Shown in pieces: positions 1 to 10,700 of a stretch of DNA of 41,883 nucleotides. The stretch comes from an uncultured Lachnospiraceae bacterium (GTDB lineage: Bacteria > Bacillota > Clostridia > Lachnospirales > Lachnospiraceae). The position numbers and the translations under genes were made by a program. Location of the stretch: assembly GCA_902779305.1 (NCBI GenBank), contig CACZBD010000022.1, positions 1 through 41,883 of the forward strand, given 5' to 3'. Position 1 is the stretch's first letter; every line of letters begins with the position of its first letter. Under the pieces are notes generated by a model. The model was not told the origin of the DNA. It searched no databases and saw only the letters and a list, made by a program, of their open reading frames with translations.

Positions 1-1723
1 TAAACAGGATCGGAAAACGGCAAGTCTGAAACTTACGGCAACGCCATGGTGGGACGGAGACGGAGACAAGGATCAGAAGCCTGCTTCAAAGAAAGTCAAC
101 TGGTCGATCGTTGATGAGGAAGGGGAAGATCTTTCCGACAGCGACCCGAGATACGGCATCACGGTCAAAAACGGCAGCGTAACGATCCCGAAAGAATTCA
201 CCCCGACGGCAAACTACAAGACGTTTTGTGTAAAAGCCGAAGCGGATGATTTTGAAGGTAATCCGGCTTATACGTTAACGGATCCGATCACAGTCACCAC
301 GACAAGGATTTATCTGGATGGTGTGACCTTCACAGACAAGAATGATAAGGCGCTGGCCGAAAAGAGTGAAATTACCGCAGAGAAAGCCTACGGGGCAACA
401 TTCAGGTTTACTGACAATAAAACGCCGGTGAAGATCTGTGACCTGACGCTCAAGGTGCCTGCCGGCTTAACGGTTGAAAATAAGGATGCTACAACCTTTA
501 AGATCGCATCCATTACAAAAGCCGGAAAATACAAGATCACGGCCACGGCAAACGATGACGGAAAGAGTTCCTATGTGCTTGAGTTTACGGTGAAGGCTTC
601 CAAGCCGAAATATGAGGTTCTCGGGATCTCAAACGTATACACTGTCCGCCCATATGCATCTGAACTGTTAAACATGGAGGCGATTGTTCCGACAGAAGAA
701 GGTCAATATTTGGTTAATGATGCGACACTGTTTGCTGTTACAGTCAAAAGGACTGATGCACCATTTAGCACAGACTTTTCCACGAAGCCGACCGTAAAAG
801 GAGGAAAACTTGCCGGTATTACCAAAGTGGTTGATAGTGAAGGCTATCAAAACTGGAGTTACTGGTTCAGTCCCAACAAGAGCGGTGATATGACAGAGCT
901 CCGGTTTGACGGCAAATCCTATAAGATCATCAACACAAGAGCAAGTGAAAGTCTTTCTGTTGCGAAGAAGACCTCGACGGACTTCCCGGCAGATGCCAAA
1001 GAAGGATCGCAATTTAAGTTTTACTTCACAACCGCGGCAAACCCGGAGAAGGTCAAAAAGATACGATTTGCCGTAAATGAAAGCATTAGCTGGTCAATAC
1101 CCAATGCCGAGGCAATGGAAGATAATCTGTTTGTATCAAATTATTTGGATATCCTTACCGTGCTGAATGATAGCGCAACAGTTTTTCGGGCAGTTGAAGG
1201 TAAAAACGGAGAATATGAACTGACCGCGGCTCTTGCGGGAATTCCGGCGGGAACATACTCTTATGAAGCCATGCTTACGGATGATGCAGGCAATATACTC
1301 ACACAGCCTTGCACGGTATCACTTAAGGCAGTGCCTGTCAAGAAACCGAGTGCAAAGATCAATGAAAAATGCACACTTGGGAGGAATGTCGCTGATTATG
1401 AGGTTGCCGTGACACTTAAGACGGCTGATTTTGCGGAAATCGAGCTTACAGGATGTCTGAATAACAATGATGCGGGCAAAATCAACAACTTCAGGTCGCA
1501 TTTTGAGACGGTGGGTTATGATCCGGCTACGAAATCCATCAAGCTCAAGATGACGACACCGCTGACCAAAGCGGAATGGGATGCCTGCAAAGGCAAGATG
1601 ACGGGCTGGATCCGGTATAACATTATGAATGAAAACTATGATTCGGGAATCCAGAATCCTGATACCGTTGTGAAAGACGCCGTAGCAAAAGTAGTGATCA
1701 CGATACCCAAACCGGAAAACTGA
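1..1723 (+). CDS. 3' part of a secreted Ig-like repeat protein (5' end outside window)
   Basis: The reading frame is open from base 2 to the TGA at 1721-1723 with no credible start inside the window, so this is the C-terminal part (about 573 residues) of a larger protein. The visible sequence is a string of Thr/Lys/Asp-rich beta-sandwich-like segments of bacterial Ig-like style, such as the stretch around 480-600 that reads like a BIG2 repeat ('ITKAGKYKITATAND'). The middle part (about 620-1700) is not a family I recognise. There is no sorting motif at the C-terminus, which ends in a charged 'PKPEN'. It is followed after 84 bases by another giant secreted protein in the same direction, so it belongs to the same surface-protein array. 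A GTG at 323 could be called as a start, but the coding pattern is uninterrupted upstream of it. Confidence 0.8.
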   Translation, partial: KQDRKTASLKLTATPWWDGDGDKDQKPASKKVNWSIVDEEGEDLSDSDPRYGITVKNGSVTIPKEFTPTANYKTFCVKAEADDFEGNPAYTLTDPITVTTTRIYLDGVTFTDKNDKALAEKSEITAEKAYGATFRFTDNKTPVKICDLTLKVPAGLTVENKDATTFKIASITKAGKYKITATANDDGKSSYVLEFTVKASKPKYEVLGISNVYTVRPYASELLNMEAIVPTEEGQYLVNDATLFAVTVKRTDAPFSTDFSTKPTVKGGKLAGITKVVDSEGYQNWSYWFSPNKSGDMTELRFDGKSYKIINTRASESLSVAKKTSTDFPADAKEGSQFKFYFTTAANPEKVKKIRFAVNESISWSIPNAEAMEDNLFVSNYLDILTVLNDSATVFRAVEGKNGEYELTAALAGIPAGTYSYEAMLTDDAGNILTQPCTVSLKAVPVKKPSAKINEKCTLGRNVADYEVAVTLKTADFAEIELTGCLNNNDAGKINNFRSHFETVGYDPATKSIKLKMTTPLTKAEWDACKGKMTGWIRYNIMNENYDSGIQNPDTVVKDAVAKVVITIPKPEN

Positions 1724-1739
1724 TCACGGGTTGAATTTC

Positions 1740-1786
1740 AACAACAGCCAATCGTTTATCTGTTGGATAGACGATAGGCTGTTGTT
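1740..1786 (+). promoter_or_regulatory. Long leader hairpin upstream of the 1808 gene
   Basis: The arms at 1740-1755 and 1771-1786 are complementary over 16 positions with one mismatch. A further four-base TATC/GATA pairing closes the loop. There is no T-run after it (GTTGTTC then CATGG), so it is a poor intrinsic terminator. It lies directly before the AAGGAG ribosome binding site of the next gene. It may be the end of the upstream transcript, or a leader element like the hairpins at 7687 and 18734. Confidence 0.55.
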
Positions 1787-1807
1787 CATGGAAGGAGAAA
1801 CAGATTT

Positions 1808-4800
1808 ATGAGAACACTTGTCAGGATACTGCAGAAAGGCACGGCGGTCGTACTTGCGGCTGCCATGATGCTCACCATGCTTCCGGCTGCGGCTTATGCG
1901 CAGGAAGAAACTTTGCCGGAGGAAACCGCTGTTACAGTGGAGCAGGCGGAGGAAGAAGCAGCCGGAGAGACGGAAGCAGAAGCGGCAGAAGCAGCAGATG
2001 CACCGGAAGAGATCCCGCAGGAAACCGACGCTGATGCAGACACGGAAGAAACGGAAGCCGGTCTGCTTTCAGGTGAGGAAGAAGATGGCGGGTTAATCCT
2101 AACGGACAGCGATGAAGAGGTTTATGTGCAGGAAGAATTACCCGCTCCCGAAGAAGAAACGGAAGCCGGTCTGCTTTCGGCTACGGAAGAATACTCCGGA
2201 CTGATTCCGACGGACAGCGACGATGCAGAGACACTGGCTGCCAAGCAGGTATCGTTTGGGGGTTATCAGTGGTATGTCATAGAAGATAATTCAACCTCTG
2301 CCACGGAAGGCACTCTCACCCTGCTTGCAGTGGACTGCATCGGTACATCATATTTTACCATTAGGTCTAAAACCGAAGAAAATACGAAAAATGAATACAG
2401 CGCTACCTTAATAAAAAGATTGTTAGATGACATGACCGGGCAGGATGGACTGCTCTCGGGCGTTGCCAATGCGATAAAGACGGTAAGGATCGAGACAAAG
2501 GGGTATGAGAGTGACGACATATATGACACGGCGGATAACGTCAAGTGTTATCTCCTCGATGCTGAGGAAGCAGCAAATCTGCCGGAAAATATCAGGAAAA
2601 TAGCAACGGATTGGTGGTTACGCTCTCCCGGCGACAGAAGAATCAGCGCTCTGAGTCTGAATTGCGAAAGCGGTTCACCCTCCATCACCGAAGTCAATAC
2701 CGTATTAGGCGTGCGTCCCGCCCTGCAGCTTGATCTTTCGGCTGTAGTCTTCCGGCCGGAATCCAAGAAATTTTTCCCGGCGTCAGGTTACAGTGTTACC
2801 CTGACCGGCGGGAATAACGCTACGGCGAGCGGTAGCACGAGCCAGACCGGGTTGTTTGATGAGAAGATGGAAACGGTAACTTACACGGCGGATAACGGTT
2901 ATTTCTTTGAAAACTTTGCTGATGTCACCGATCACGGAATCACCATGAGAAGAACCGGTATGACGACCGTGACTGTTTCAGGAACGCCGACAGGAAATGT
3001 GTCGATCACGGTGCCTGATGCCATTGAGACCACGACCTTTACCCAACTCATTCCTACAGGCAGCGAAGACGGAGATGCTTTAGCTGCCAAGCAGGTGGTG
3101 TTTGGGGGCTACCGGTGGTACATCATAGGAGATGATTCTACCTCTGCCACGGAGGGCTCGCTTACCCTGTTTGCTGCGGAATGCATCGGGGATGCAACCT
3201 GCTTTGACGATTATTATTTTCGTTATTTCGGAAACCTCTACAGCACATCCCTTGCCAAAGAGGCTGTAGATGCCCTGACAGCAAGAGGCGGTGTATTATC
3301 TGATGTAGCAGACGCGATCAAAACGATCTCTGTAGAGACAATACTCGACGTAGGGAGCGGTAATAGTTATTTATATGAGAAATCGGACGACATCAAATGC
3401 TATCTTCTCAGCAACGCGGAAGCCGCAGCCCTGCCGGAGAACGTCAGAAAATGCAGCCCTGCATCCAAAGCAACCGGGAACCGGTGGTGGCTGCGAACGC
3501 CCAGCTATAGTCGTGAACGGGTGGGGCTTGCGGCTTATGTTGAAAATGTCAGAGGAGATGACGGCTGTATTGAAGAATATGATGATATAGATCTTACCGG
3601 CGCTGAACTGTACGGCATACGGCCTGCCATGCAGATTGATCTGTCACTCGTCGCTTTCGATTCCGATACAAACACGTTTTCTGTAAACACGTTTTCGCCA
3701 ATAAATCGCTTCAGCGTTACTTTGACCGGTGGTGATCACGCGGTTGCAAGCGGCGGCAGTACCGTCCAGTCCGGGCTTACCGGCGCAATGGATACTGTGA
3801 CCTATACAGCAGATGAAGGGTATGCATTCCCACAGGAGAGTGAATACTACAAGGTCACATCCGGCGTCACGGTCGAAAGACCTTATGCTACGAAAGTGAC
3901 GGTCTCCGGAACTCCTACGGATGACGTGGATATTACGGTGCCTGACGCAGTGGCTGCGCCTCTGTATACAGCCCTTATTCCGACAGGCAGGGAAGATGCC
4001 AAAGCCTTATCCGCCAAGCAGGTAACATTTGGAGGATATCAATGGTATGTCATAGAGGATCAATCCACCTCTGCTACGGAAGGTACCGTCACGTTACTTG
4101 CAGCGGATGGCTTCAAAAGCGACCATTATGATATCAGAGGCGATAGAGGTAGTAAAAGATACAGTGAATCAGGTATAAAACCAAGCATAGATCGCCTGAC
4201 TACAGAGGATGGAGAGCTTTTCGCCGTGGCTGATGCGATAAAAACAGTCGACGTGACAACGAAGAGCTATCATAGCGATGAAATATTTGATACGGCATAT
4301 AATGTCAAATGTTATATTCTTGATGCTGAGGAAGCAGCAAATCTGCCGGAAAACATCAGAAAAATAAATGCAGACTGGTGGCTTCGTTCACCCGTAGGCA
4401 ATATTACTTATGATAAAATAAGAGTTAACTTCGTGAATGACAGCGGAAAGGTTTCAAAAAAACCCATGAATGAAGTTGCCTTTGTGCGCCCTGCCCTGCA
4501 GCTTGACCTGTCGATGGTTTCCTTCTCGTCCAAAACCAACACTTTTTCGATGCCACTTGAACTGCATGAAAAAACGGGTCAGAAACATGAGGTCTGCAAT
4601 ACAAAAATACTGTATGTTGGAAATAGTTTCTCACTGATTCCTGTGTTTGCCGATAATGCAGTATCGAACAAGAGGGTTGTATGGACAAGTTCCGATCCGG
4701 GTGTGGCAACGGTTACGCAGGACGGAAAGGTTACGGGACATTACTACGGAAAAGTGATCATCAGTGCAAGAAGTGAGGAAAACCCGGATCTTAAGGCAGA

Positions 4801-7045
4801 TTGTTTTGTTAGGATATTGAATCCTGTGAAACTCATAATGCTTAGCAGGAACAGCTGGAGTTTCGGGAGCGGAGAGAGCGTTTCGCTCTCGGCAATCCTT
4901 CCTCCTGAATACTATCAAATAGACAATTTTTCTCAGCAACAAATTGTCTGGAGTACTTCGGATGCGTCAGTTGTAACCGTGTGCGACATGGACACCGGAT
5001 TCGAACTATCCGGCAAACCGTCAGGGAAGGGAAAAGTCTATGATGCCGGTAAAGATGATAATGTAATGATTGTTGCGGGTTCTGCCGGGAAGGCGAAGGT
5101 CACGGCAACGGCTTTGTACGGAAACGGCGCGAAGGCTGTCTGCAACTTCACCGTGGGAAATCCCCTGCCGGCTGCCGACGCGCCGGACTTTACGGTAACA
5201 GGCAAAGGAAATGCAATGGATCTTGCAGCCGGAAAAACGCTTGCCATGAATGTCAACTGGCCGGGGAATAAGAAGCCCGCAAATGCGGAAGTGACCTGGT
5301 CTGTTATAAAGGCAGACGGAGAAACGAAGAACGCATCCGAGATTGCAACGATCACGCAGAAGGGTGTGCTCACCGGGCTTTCGGAAGGTAAAGTTAAAGT
5401 CGTTGCGACCAGCGCAGCCAATCCCGAAGTAAAAAAAGAATCCGCAGAGATCACGGTCTATGTTCCGGTTAAGAGCGCAGCACTGAATGTGACTTCGGGA
5501 ACCGTAAGCCTGGCAGACGGTGCGAACGGTCTGCAGCTGCAGGCTCTCGTAACCTCAGCCGTTGCCGGACAGAAGGCCACGGGAACCGTTCCCGGAGATG
5601 AGAATAAGGGGCAGCCGACGGTCAGCTGGGAAGTGGATCCCAAATATGAGAATACGCTCTTAGTTTCCGCGTCGGGACTTGTTACGGCAAAAGCAGGGGC
5701 GGCTACGGCAAACAACATCCCGGTCACGGGAACCGTCAAAGCTTATAACTATGAAAAGAAACTGACCTGCAAGGTGTCGGTAAAAGCGCAGAACCCGCTC
5801 AAGGGCATCAAGATCTCGAGCAAGAAACTCTCGATAGGGAAAGGAAATACGGCGGTGCTGACTGCCACCCTGAATCCCGTCAATCCGGACGGTAATGCAG
5901 GATATACATGGAAAAGCCTGAATGAAGACATCGCAACGGTCGATGCTGATGGAACGGTTACTGCACTGAATCCCGGAACCGCCACGATCACCGTAACGGC
6001 AAGTGAGAAAATCGTAAGTGCGGGCAAGGAAACCAATCCTTCTGCGACCTGCACGGTAACGGTAACGCCTTCCGTCACGGAAGTTGTGCTTAAAAACGTA
6101 TCCGCAACGAACAGGCTTGCCGTCGGAAAGACGCTTCCGGTAAAGACGGAATTCAGATCCTCGGATGACAGGAAAAAAGCATCCACGACACTCATATGGA
6201 CTTCATCGGACAATGCGGTGGCAACCGTGACACAGAAGGGTGTTGTAAAGGCAGTGTCGCCGGGAACGGCCACGATCACGGCACAATCCGCGGATACAAA
6301 AGCAGAAGGAGATGCCCCTTCGGCATCGTTTGTGGTAAATACATTTGTGCCGGTAAAAAGCATCACGTTCAATAAGACAAAGCTGACGCTCGGGACCCGG
6401 GAAGGGTTACAGGAAGGAATAGTTTCTGTGTCTGCGTTCCTGCCGGAAAATGCAGTTCCGTCAATCGAGTGGACTGCAGACAACCGGAAAGTTATGCTCG
6501 GCATTACGGAAAGTTTTGAATATTATGAGCCCGGAGAATCCGCTGTGTCCAAAGATGGTCATATCAAGCTCAAAGCGCTTGAACCCGGAACCGTAAAGCT
6601 TACCGGTGTCACAACAGACGGCTCGAACAAAAAAGTGACCGTTACCGTGACCATACGCGGGGAGGCCACAGGCCTTAGTCTTAAGACATTCACGACGAAG
6701 AACGGTCTGGGACAGGTTGAGGATAAGGGCGAAGAGGAAGGTACGAAAAAGTACGGGAGCACTCTGAAGGCGGGTGGAAAACTGAGCCTGACACCACTCG
6801 TTGACATTAACGGAATATCCGGCGCGACAACGGATAGTGCCGAAGAGAAAGTCTATGCCGAATATAAGAAGACCACGGATGTGAGTGTATCCTACCGGAG
6901 TTCGAAGACAAGCGTAGCTACCGTTGACAAGAACGGAAAGATCACCGTAAACAGGAATGCCCAAAACGGAGATACGGCAACGATCTATGTAATGACCGCC
7001 GATGGCAGGCATAAGGCGGAACTCGGAATCACAGTCACGAAATGA
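1808..7045 (+). CDS. Secreted DUF6273 / bacterial Ig-like (BIG2) surface protein, 1745 aa
   Basis: A Sec signal peptide (about residues 1-31, ending AYA) is followed by an acidic Glu/Ala-rich stretch to about 130. Then come three DUF6273-type modules at about 131-310, 414-617 and 722-909. Each begins 'LIPTxSxD..LxAKQVxFGGYxWY' and ends with a WWLR(S/T)P motif and an RPA(L/M)Q(L/I)DLS motif. The first two are each followed by a beta-rich linker ending 'VTVSGTPT..V.ITVPDA'. From about 930 to the end there are about eight BIG2-like repeats of the 'VATVxxxGxVxALxPGxAxITA' kind. ATG 1808 is chosen for its AAGGAG site at 1792 and the signal peptide. There is no LPXTG or SLH domain, so attachment is unexplained. 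The C-terminal half is closely paralogous to that of the 7750 gene. The function of DUF6273 is unknown to me; a cell-surface adhesive role is inference. Confidence 0.85.
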   Translation: MRTLVRILQKGTAVVLAAAMMLTMLPAAAYAQEETLPEETAVTVEQAEEEAAGETEAEAAEAADAPEEIPQETDADADTEETEAGLLSGEEEDGGLILTDSDEEVYVQEELPAPEEETEAGLLSATEEYSGLIPTDSDDAETLAAKQVSFGGYQWYVIEDNSTSATEGTLTLLAVDCIGTSYFTIRSKTEENTKNEYSATLIKRLLDDMTGQDGLLSGVANAIKTVRIETKGYESDDIYDTADNVKCYLLDAEEAANLPENIRKIATDWWLRSPGDRRISALSLNCESGSPSITEVNTVLGVRPALQLDLSAVVFRPESKKFFPASGYSVTLTGGNNATASGSTSQTGLFDEKMETVTYTADNGYFFENFADVTDHGITMRRTGMTTVTVSGTPTGNVSITVPDAIETTTFTQLIPTGSEDGDALAAKQVVFGGYRWYIIGDDSTSATEGSLTLFAAECIGDATCFDDYYFRYFGNLYSTSLAKEAVDALTARGGVLSDVADAIKTISVETILDVGSGNSYLYEKSDDIKCYLLSNAEAAALPENVRKCSPASKATGNRWWLRTPSYSRERVGLAAYVENVRGDDGCIEEYDDIDLTGAELYGIRPAMQIDLSLVAFDSDTNTFSVNTFSPINRFSVTLTGGDHAVASGGSTVQSGLTGAMDTVTYTADEGYAFPQESEYYKVTSGVTVERPYATKVTVSGTPTDDVDITVPDAVAAPLYTALIPTGREDAKALSAKQVTFGGYQWYVIEDQSTSATEGTVTLLAADGFKSDHYDIRGDRGSKRYSESGIKPSIDRLTTEDGELFAVADAIKTVDVTTKSYHSDEIFDTAYNVKCYILDAEEAANLPENIRKINADWWLRSPVGNITYDKIRVNFVNDSGKVSKKPMNEVAFVRPALQLDLSMVSFSSKTNTFSMPLELHEKTGQKHEVCNTKILYVGNSFSLIPVFADNAVSNKRVVWTSSDPGVATVTQDGKVTGHYYGKVIISARSEENPDLKADCFVRILNPVKLIMLSRNSWSFGSGESVSLSAILPPEYYQIDNFSQQQIVWSTSDASVVTVCDMDTGFELSGKPSGKGKVYDAGKDDNVMIVAGSAGKAKVTATALYGNGAKAVCNFTVGNPLPAADAPDFTVTGKGNAMDLAAGKTLAMNVNWPGNKKPANAEVTWSVIKADGETKNASEIATITQKGVLTGLSEGKVKVVATSAANPEVKKESAEITVYVPVKSAALNVTSGTVSLADGANGLQLQALVTSAVAGQKATGTVPGDENKGQPTVSWEVDPKYENTLLVSASGLVTAKAGAATANNIPVTGTVKAYNYEKKLTCKVSVKAQNPLKGIKISSKKLSIGKGNTAVLTATLNPVNPDGNAGYTWKSLNEDIATVDADGTVTALNPGTATITVTASEKIVSAGKETNPSATCTVTVTPSVTEVVLKNVSATNRLAVGKTLPVKTEFRSSDDRKKASTTLIWTSSDNAVATVTQKGVVKAVSPGTATITAQSADTKAEGDAPSASFVVNTFVPVKSITFNKTKLTLGTREGLQEGIVSVSAFLPENAVPSIEWTADNRKVMLGITESFEYYEPGESAVSKDGHIKLKALEPGTVKLTGVTTDGSNKKVTVTVTIRGEATGLSLKTFTTKNGLGQVEDKGEEEGTKKYGSTLKAGGKLSLTPLVDINGISGATTDSAEEKVYAEYKKTTDVSVSYRSSKTSVATVDKNGKITVNRNAQNGDTATIYVMTADGRHKAELGITVTK
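2045..2178 (+). repeat. In-frame 26-bp direct repeat in the acidic N-terminal region
   Basis: Identical 26-base copies lie at 2045-2070 and 2153-2178, 108 bases (36 codons) apart, both coding for EETEAGLLS. Recombination between them would remove exactly 36 codons without shifting frame. The sequence between looks like a decayed start of another module ('LILTDSDE'). Confidence 0.8.
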
Positions 7046-7123
7046 CCCGTGGTGACGGGGTCAGCGGTTCATAAAACATATATGAAATAAAAAAGAAACA
7101 AAGTGTAGGAGAAAGAAACAAAA

Positions 7124-7594
7124 ATGAAAACCTTCAGAAAGATCCTGAAGGCCGGAACGGACTATGAAAAGGTTGTGGAATGCAGGCTTGCGGATGACGC
7201 AAACGCAGATGTATTGAAAGACACCGACAAGGTTGAATCTGCCGGCACAACAGTCTATGTTACGGTGAAAGCCAAAACTAACGGAAAATACAACGGGACG
7301 CTTAAGGGAACCTACCGGATCGGCAAGTATGACATCAGCAAGCTGAACGTATCCGTGGATCCGAAGACCTACACCGGAAGGGCTGTGACTTTGACGGATG
7401 CGGATCTGAAATGGAAGAACCGTCCCGCGGGTGATTTTTACAGGATCGACAACAGCAGTTACAGGAAGAATGTCAATAAGGGGAAGGCCACGGTGGATGT
7501 GATCGGTCAGGGCGATTATTGCGGCAGAAAAACGATAAGCTATACCATCGGTGCCAAGGGCGTCCTCTGGTGGTTTAACAACCTGTTCAATTGA
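7124..7594 (+). CDS. Truncated MBG-type module protein, probable gene remnant
   Basis: 156 aa with a good ribosome binding site (GTAGGAG at 7105) and an ATG start, but no complete signal peptide. The first eight residues (MKTFRKIL) look like the charged start of one, and the sequence then jumps into the middle of an extracellular module at 'KAGTDY'. From there it aligns with the last one and three-quarter modules of the 18818 protein: TTVYVxV, a TGRxVT segment followed by IEWK/LKWK, KNVNKGxAxV, and YCGxKxxxxxI. It ends in an aromatic tail (VLWWFNNLF) like that protein's tail. The simplest reading is an internal deletion that fused a start region to the C-terminus of an H-like surface protein. 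It may be expressed but would probably stay in the cytoplasm. It lies between two giant surface genes on the same strand. Confidence 0.6.
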   Translation: MKTFRKILKAGTDYEKVVECRLADDANADVLKDTDKVESAGTTVYVTVKAKTNGKYNGTLKGTYRIGKYDISKLNVSVDPKTYTGRAVTLTDADLKWKNRPAGDFYRIDNSSYRKNVNKGKATVDVIGQGDYCGRKTISYTIGAKGVLWWFNNLFN

Positions 7595-7638
7595 CGAAAA
7601 CCGTCATAAAAGCACGCAAATATAACAGGCCCATCACA

Positions 7639-7667
7639 TTGTCACCGGCCCCGGCGTTTGTTATACT
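7639..7667 (+). promoter_or_regulatory. Sigma-A-type promoter for the 7750 gene
   Basis: TTGTCA at 7639-7644, a 17-base spacer, and TATACT at 7662-7667. Transcription is expected to start near 7674, giving a leader of about 75 bases that contains the 7687 hairpin. This also shows that the open frame upstream of ATG 7750 is not coding. Confidence 0.8.
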
Positions 7668-7686
7668 AGAGCTTGAGAGAAATTCA

Positions 7687-7713
7687 GAAAAGCCATTGGA
7701 TAAATGGCTTTTC
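7687..7713 (+). promoter_or_regulatory. Leader hairpin about 13 bases after the predicted start of transcription
   Basis: A perfect 11-bp stem (GAAAAGCCATT at 7687-7697, AATGGCTTTTC at 7703-7713) with a 5-base loop (GGATA). The TTTT lies in the 3' arm, so it resembles an attenuator or a recognition hairpin more than a strong terminator. Position and context match the terminator-like hairpin in front of the 18818 gene. Confidence 0.6.
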
Positions 7714-7749
7714 GCGTGTCCCCAAAACGTGAGCGGAGAGGAAAGAATC

Positions 7750-10700
7750 ATGACGAAAGCAAAAAACATCATCAGAAGATTACTGACAACAGGACTGGCA
7801 GCAGCATTGCTTGCGGTTTCCATACCGGAGGCTGTTTTTGCAACGATTTCGGAAGAGCCCGAACCGGTTGTTTTCGTGGACGAAGAAGAACCGGCAGAAG
7901 ATGCCGGAGCGCTTGTGTACGAAGAAGAGGATGATGCGCTCTTTATGGAAGAAGCAGAGAGCTCACCGGATGAGGAAACGCTTTCTGAAGAGGAAACATG
8001 GGAAGAGCCTGTAAATATCGAAGACACAGCCGGCAATCAGGATGATGCGGAAGACCTGGAAGAGGAACTTCCTGCCGGTGAAGACGATGAAACGGATTAT
8101 TTGACGGACGCTCCTGACAGGGATCCGAATGCCACGAAGACGATCGTCTGGCCTTCGACCAAAGCCATCAGAGATCCCAAAGAAGCGAGTTCCGCCGGTA
8201 ATTCCTGGACAGGAAGTTATGTATGGTATGGGAAATATGAAGGGGAACCGGTCAGATACCGGGTGCTTAAACTGTATGAACGTCCTGATGATGCAATCTA
8301 CGGCCCTACTCATGATCATGATAACGAAGCGTTCAGGTTCAGCCGGGACCGTGCAACGATGTTTCTTGACAGTGACAGGATTCTGTTTGATTACACCTCA
8401 GATAATGACTGGCGCGTGAACGGATGGCGTACATCCTCCCTTCGAAATGATCTGAACGGGGAAGGCTTCCTTGATAAGGACGGGGTATTCAGCGGATTGG
8501 AAAAGGATGCCATTATCGTAAGCAATGAGAGTTTCCGCGGCAAGTCATACGAGAACTACACGATAAATGCATCAAATTACGGCCCGATCAATGAAAAGAT
8601 TTTTATACTCGGAAAAACCGAGCTGGAAGATCGCACTGAGATAGTAAACGATCAAATTCGTAAAGAAAAATACGGGTACCACGACGCAATCACCGGAAAC
8701 GCTACAATCGTAAAGATGGGTCCGAACGGAAACGCGGCCGACTGGTGGTTACGGGACAGGGGTTATACGACCGGCCGTCCGCAATATGTATCCTCCGATG
8801 GAAAGATTAAAGATGTTTCGAATACATCTACATACGGCGTCAGTCCTGCGTTTAACATTGCTGCAGAGTCTGTTGTATTCGAATCCCTGATCTCAACGGA
8901 GTCATCCCCGGGAGCAGGAAAACATGGTGCGGAATATACGCTGACGCTGTTGGATGATGGTCTGGAAGCGAGCGTGATCGATACGCCGACATATACGGTT
9001 GACAATGGTAAAACAACCGTAACGATCCCTTATGCGGTTGCGGATTACAGCGAAGAGAATGATGCGAATACACTTGTTGCCATCGTCACACCGATAGACT
9101 GGGTTGGAAACGGCTGGAACAGAAACCGGATTGATGATTTATATAAGGCTAACAGCAATGATGCCACTTACGCTCCTCCTCAGGTTGAAGAAATGGTCCT
9201 GACGGAAAATACCGGGGATTTTACATTTGAACTGGATGATAAGTACCTGACACCTTATGAGGGGACCGGAAGCTATCATATCTATCTGTTTGCGATGGAT
9301 AAGAATGGTGCATACGAGACGGACTTTGCGGGAATTCCTGCAGAAGTCTGCCCTGTTCGTGAGGAAGCTGTCGAACCCGTTAGCGTCAGGCCGGGTATCA
9401 ACAGGATTGACTTAAGCCGGTATATTGCAAAAGATAAAAAGGTTGTAAATGTAGAGGATCCGGAGGGCATTTTGGCCGGGGATCCCACAATAAGCGGCGA
9501 TGAGCTGAATCTCAATGTCAAAGCCGGATTTATTTCCGGGAGACGAGCCAACATATTCCTTTCGGCGACCGACACGGTGGGCGCACCATATAACATTCGG
9601 ATCGCGGCAGTATTATCATACCCGGGCGCAGATGATGGGATCACTTTATATTCCTATGTTAAGCAGGGGGTCACAACATCCATCGACCTGTCCGGTTATA
9701 TTGAAGATGGCGGAAAACTAACCCTTGATGAAGTAATAGCCGGTCAGAATGATCTGACGGTTGAAGTATCCGGGAACGCAGTCAATGTAAACGCCAAGGC
9801 TAACGCAAAACTTGATCTGTCCGTAGGATATACGAATGGGAAAGATCCGTTGGCTGTTCATCTGAGCGTGCGTATCGCGGATAAAAGTGTCGCAGGTCTT
9901 GGACCGGAAGGGATCATCCATAAACCCGATCTTCCGGAAGAGAATTCAACGGATACATGGAGGGACTGGAAGGGAGACAAAGTATATTTCGGGAGAATTC
10001 CGGAAGAGGCAGGCCGGAATGCCATTGTGCCGTCCGCGTACAGGGTGCTGGATACGGCAGCGACCGGTTACAATCCGGAGGATCCGGACGCAAAGACCAT
10101 GCTCTTAGAGAGCGATACCTTCCTCCTGTTCTCGGCTCTTGGGCCTGATGATGTTCTTTCGTGGCCGGAAAGTAAGGCCAGAAGCTTTCTCAACGGCGAA
10201 GGGTTCCTTACCGGAGGGCACTTTACGGCAATTGAGCAGGATGCCATGGTGCCGAGCACGATAGCCTCGCATCCGCTTACGACAGGGAGTGTACCTTCCG
10301 CGGTGATCGGCTGGAATCCTAACTATACAGAATTGGATCATGATAAGGTATTCCTGCTTGATCCGGAAGACTATTGTAACGAGAATTACGGATATCCCAA
10401 ATCGGTGAAGAGCTATGAGCGTCTCAGACATCAGTCAGCCCCGGCATTGACACAAAAAGGGTACGGCCGTTACATCCTGTTACGCCAGTACGGGGAAGAC
10501 AAATATATATGTATGGATAATCAGTGCGGGGGAGCGTATCCGTATTATTTCGATCCGACACGCGAATTAGTGCAGGTAGAGGAGGCAGACTGTTTTTCGG
10601 TCAGTCCTGCGTTTAACCTTGATCTGTCATCCGTTGTGCTTACACTGGACAATAACAATGGAGCCGGATATACATTCGCGATTCCGGATAAAGATCTGCA

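Noticed and set aside
7591..7749. N-terminal extension of the 2594-aa protein
   Set aside because: It lies over a strong promoter and leader hairpin, and ATG 7750 has a ribosome binding site and begins a signal peptide.
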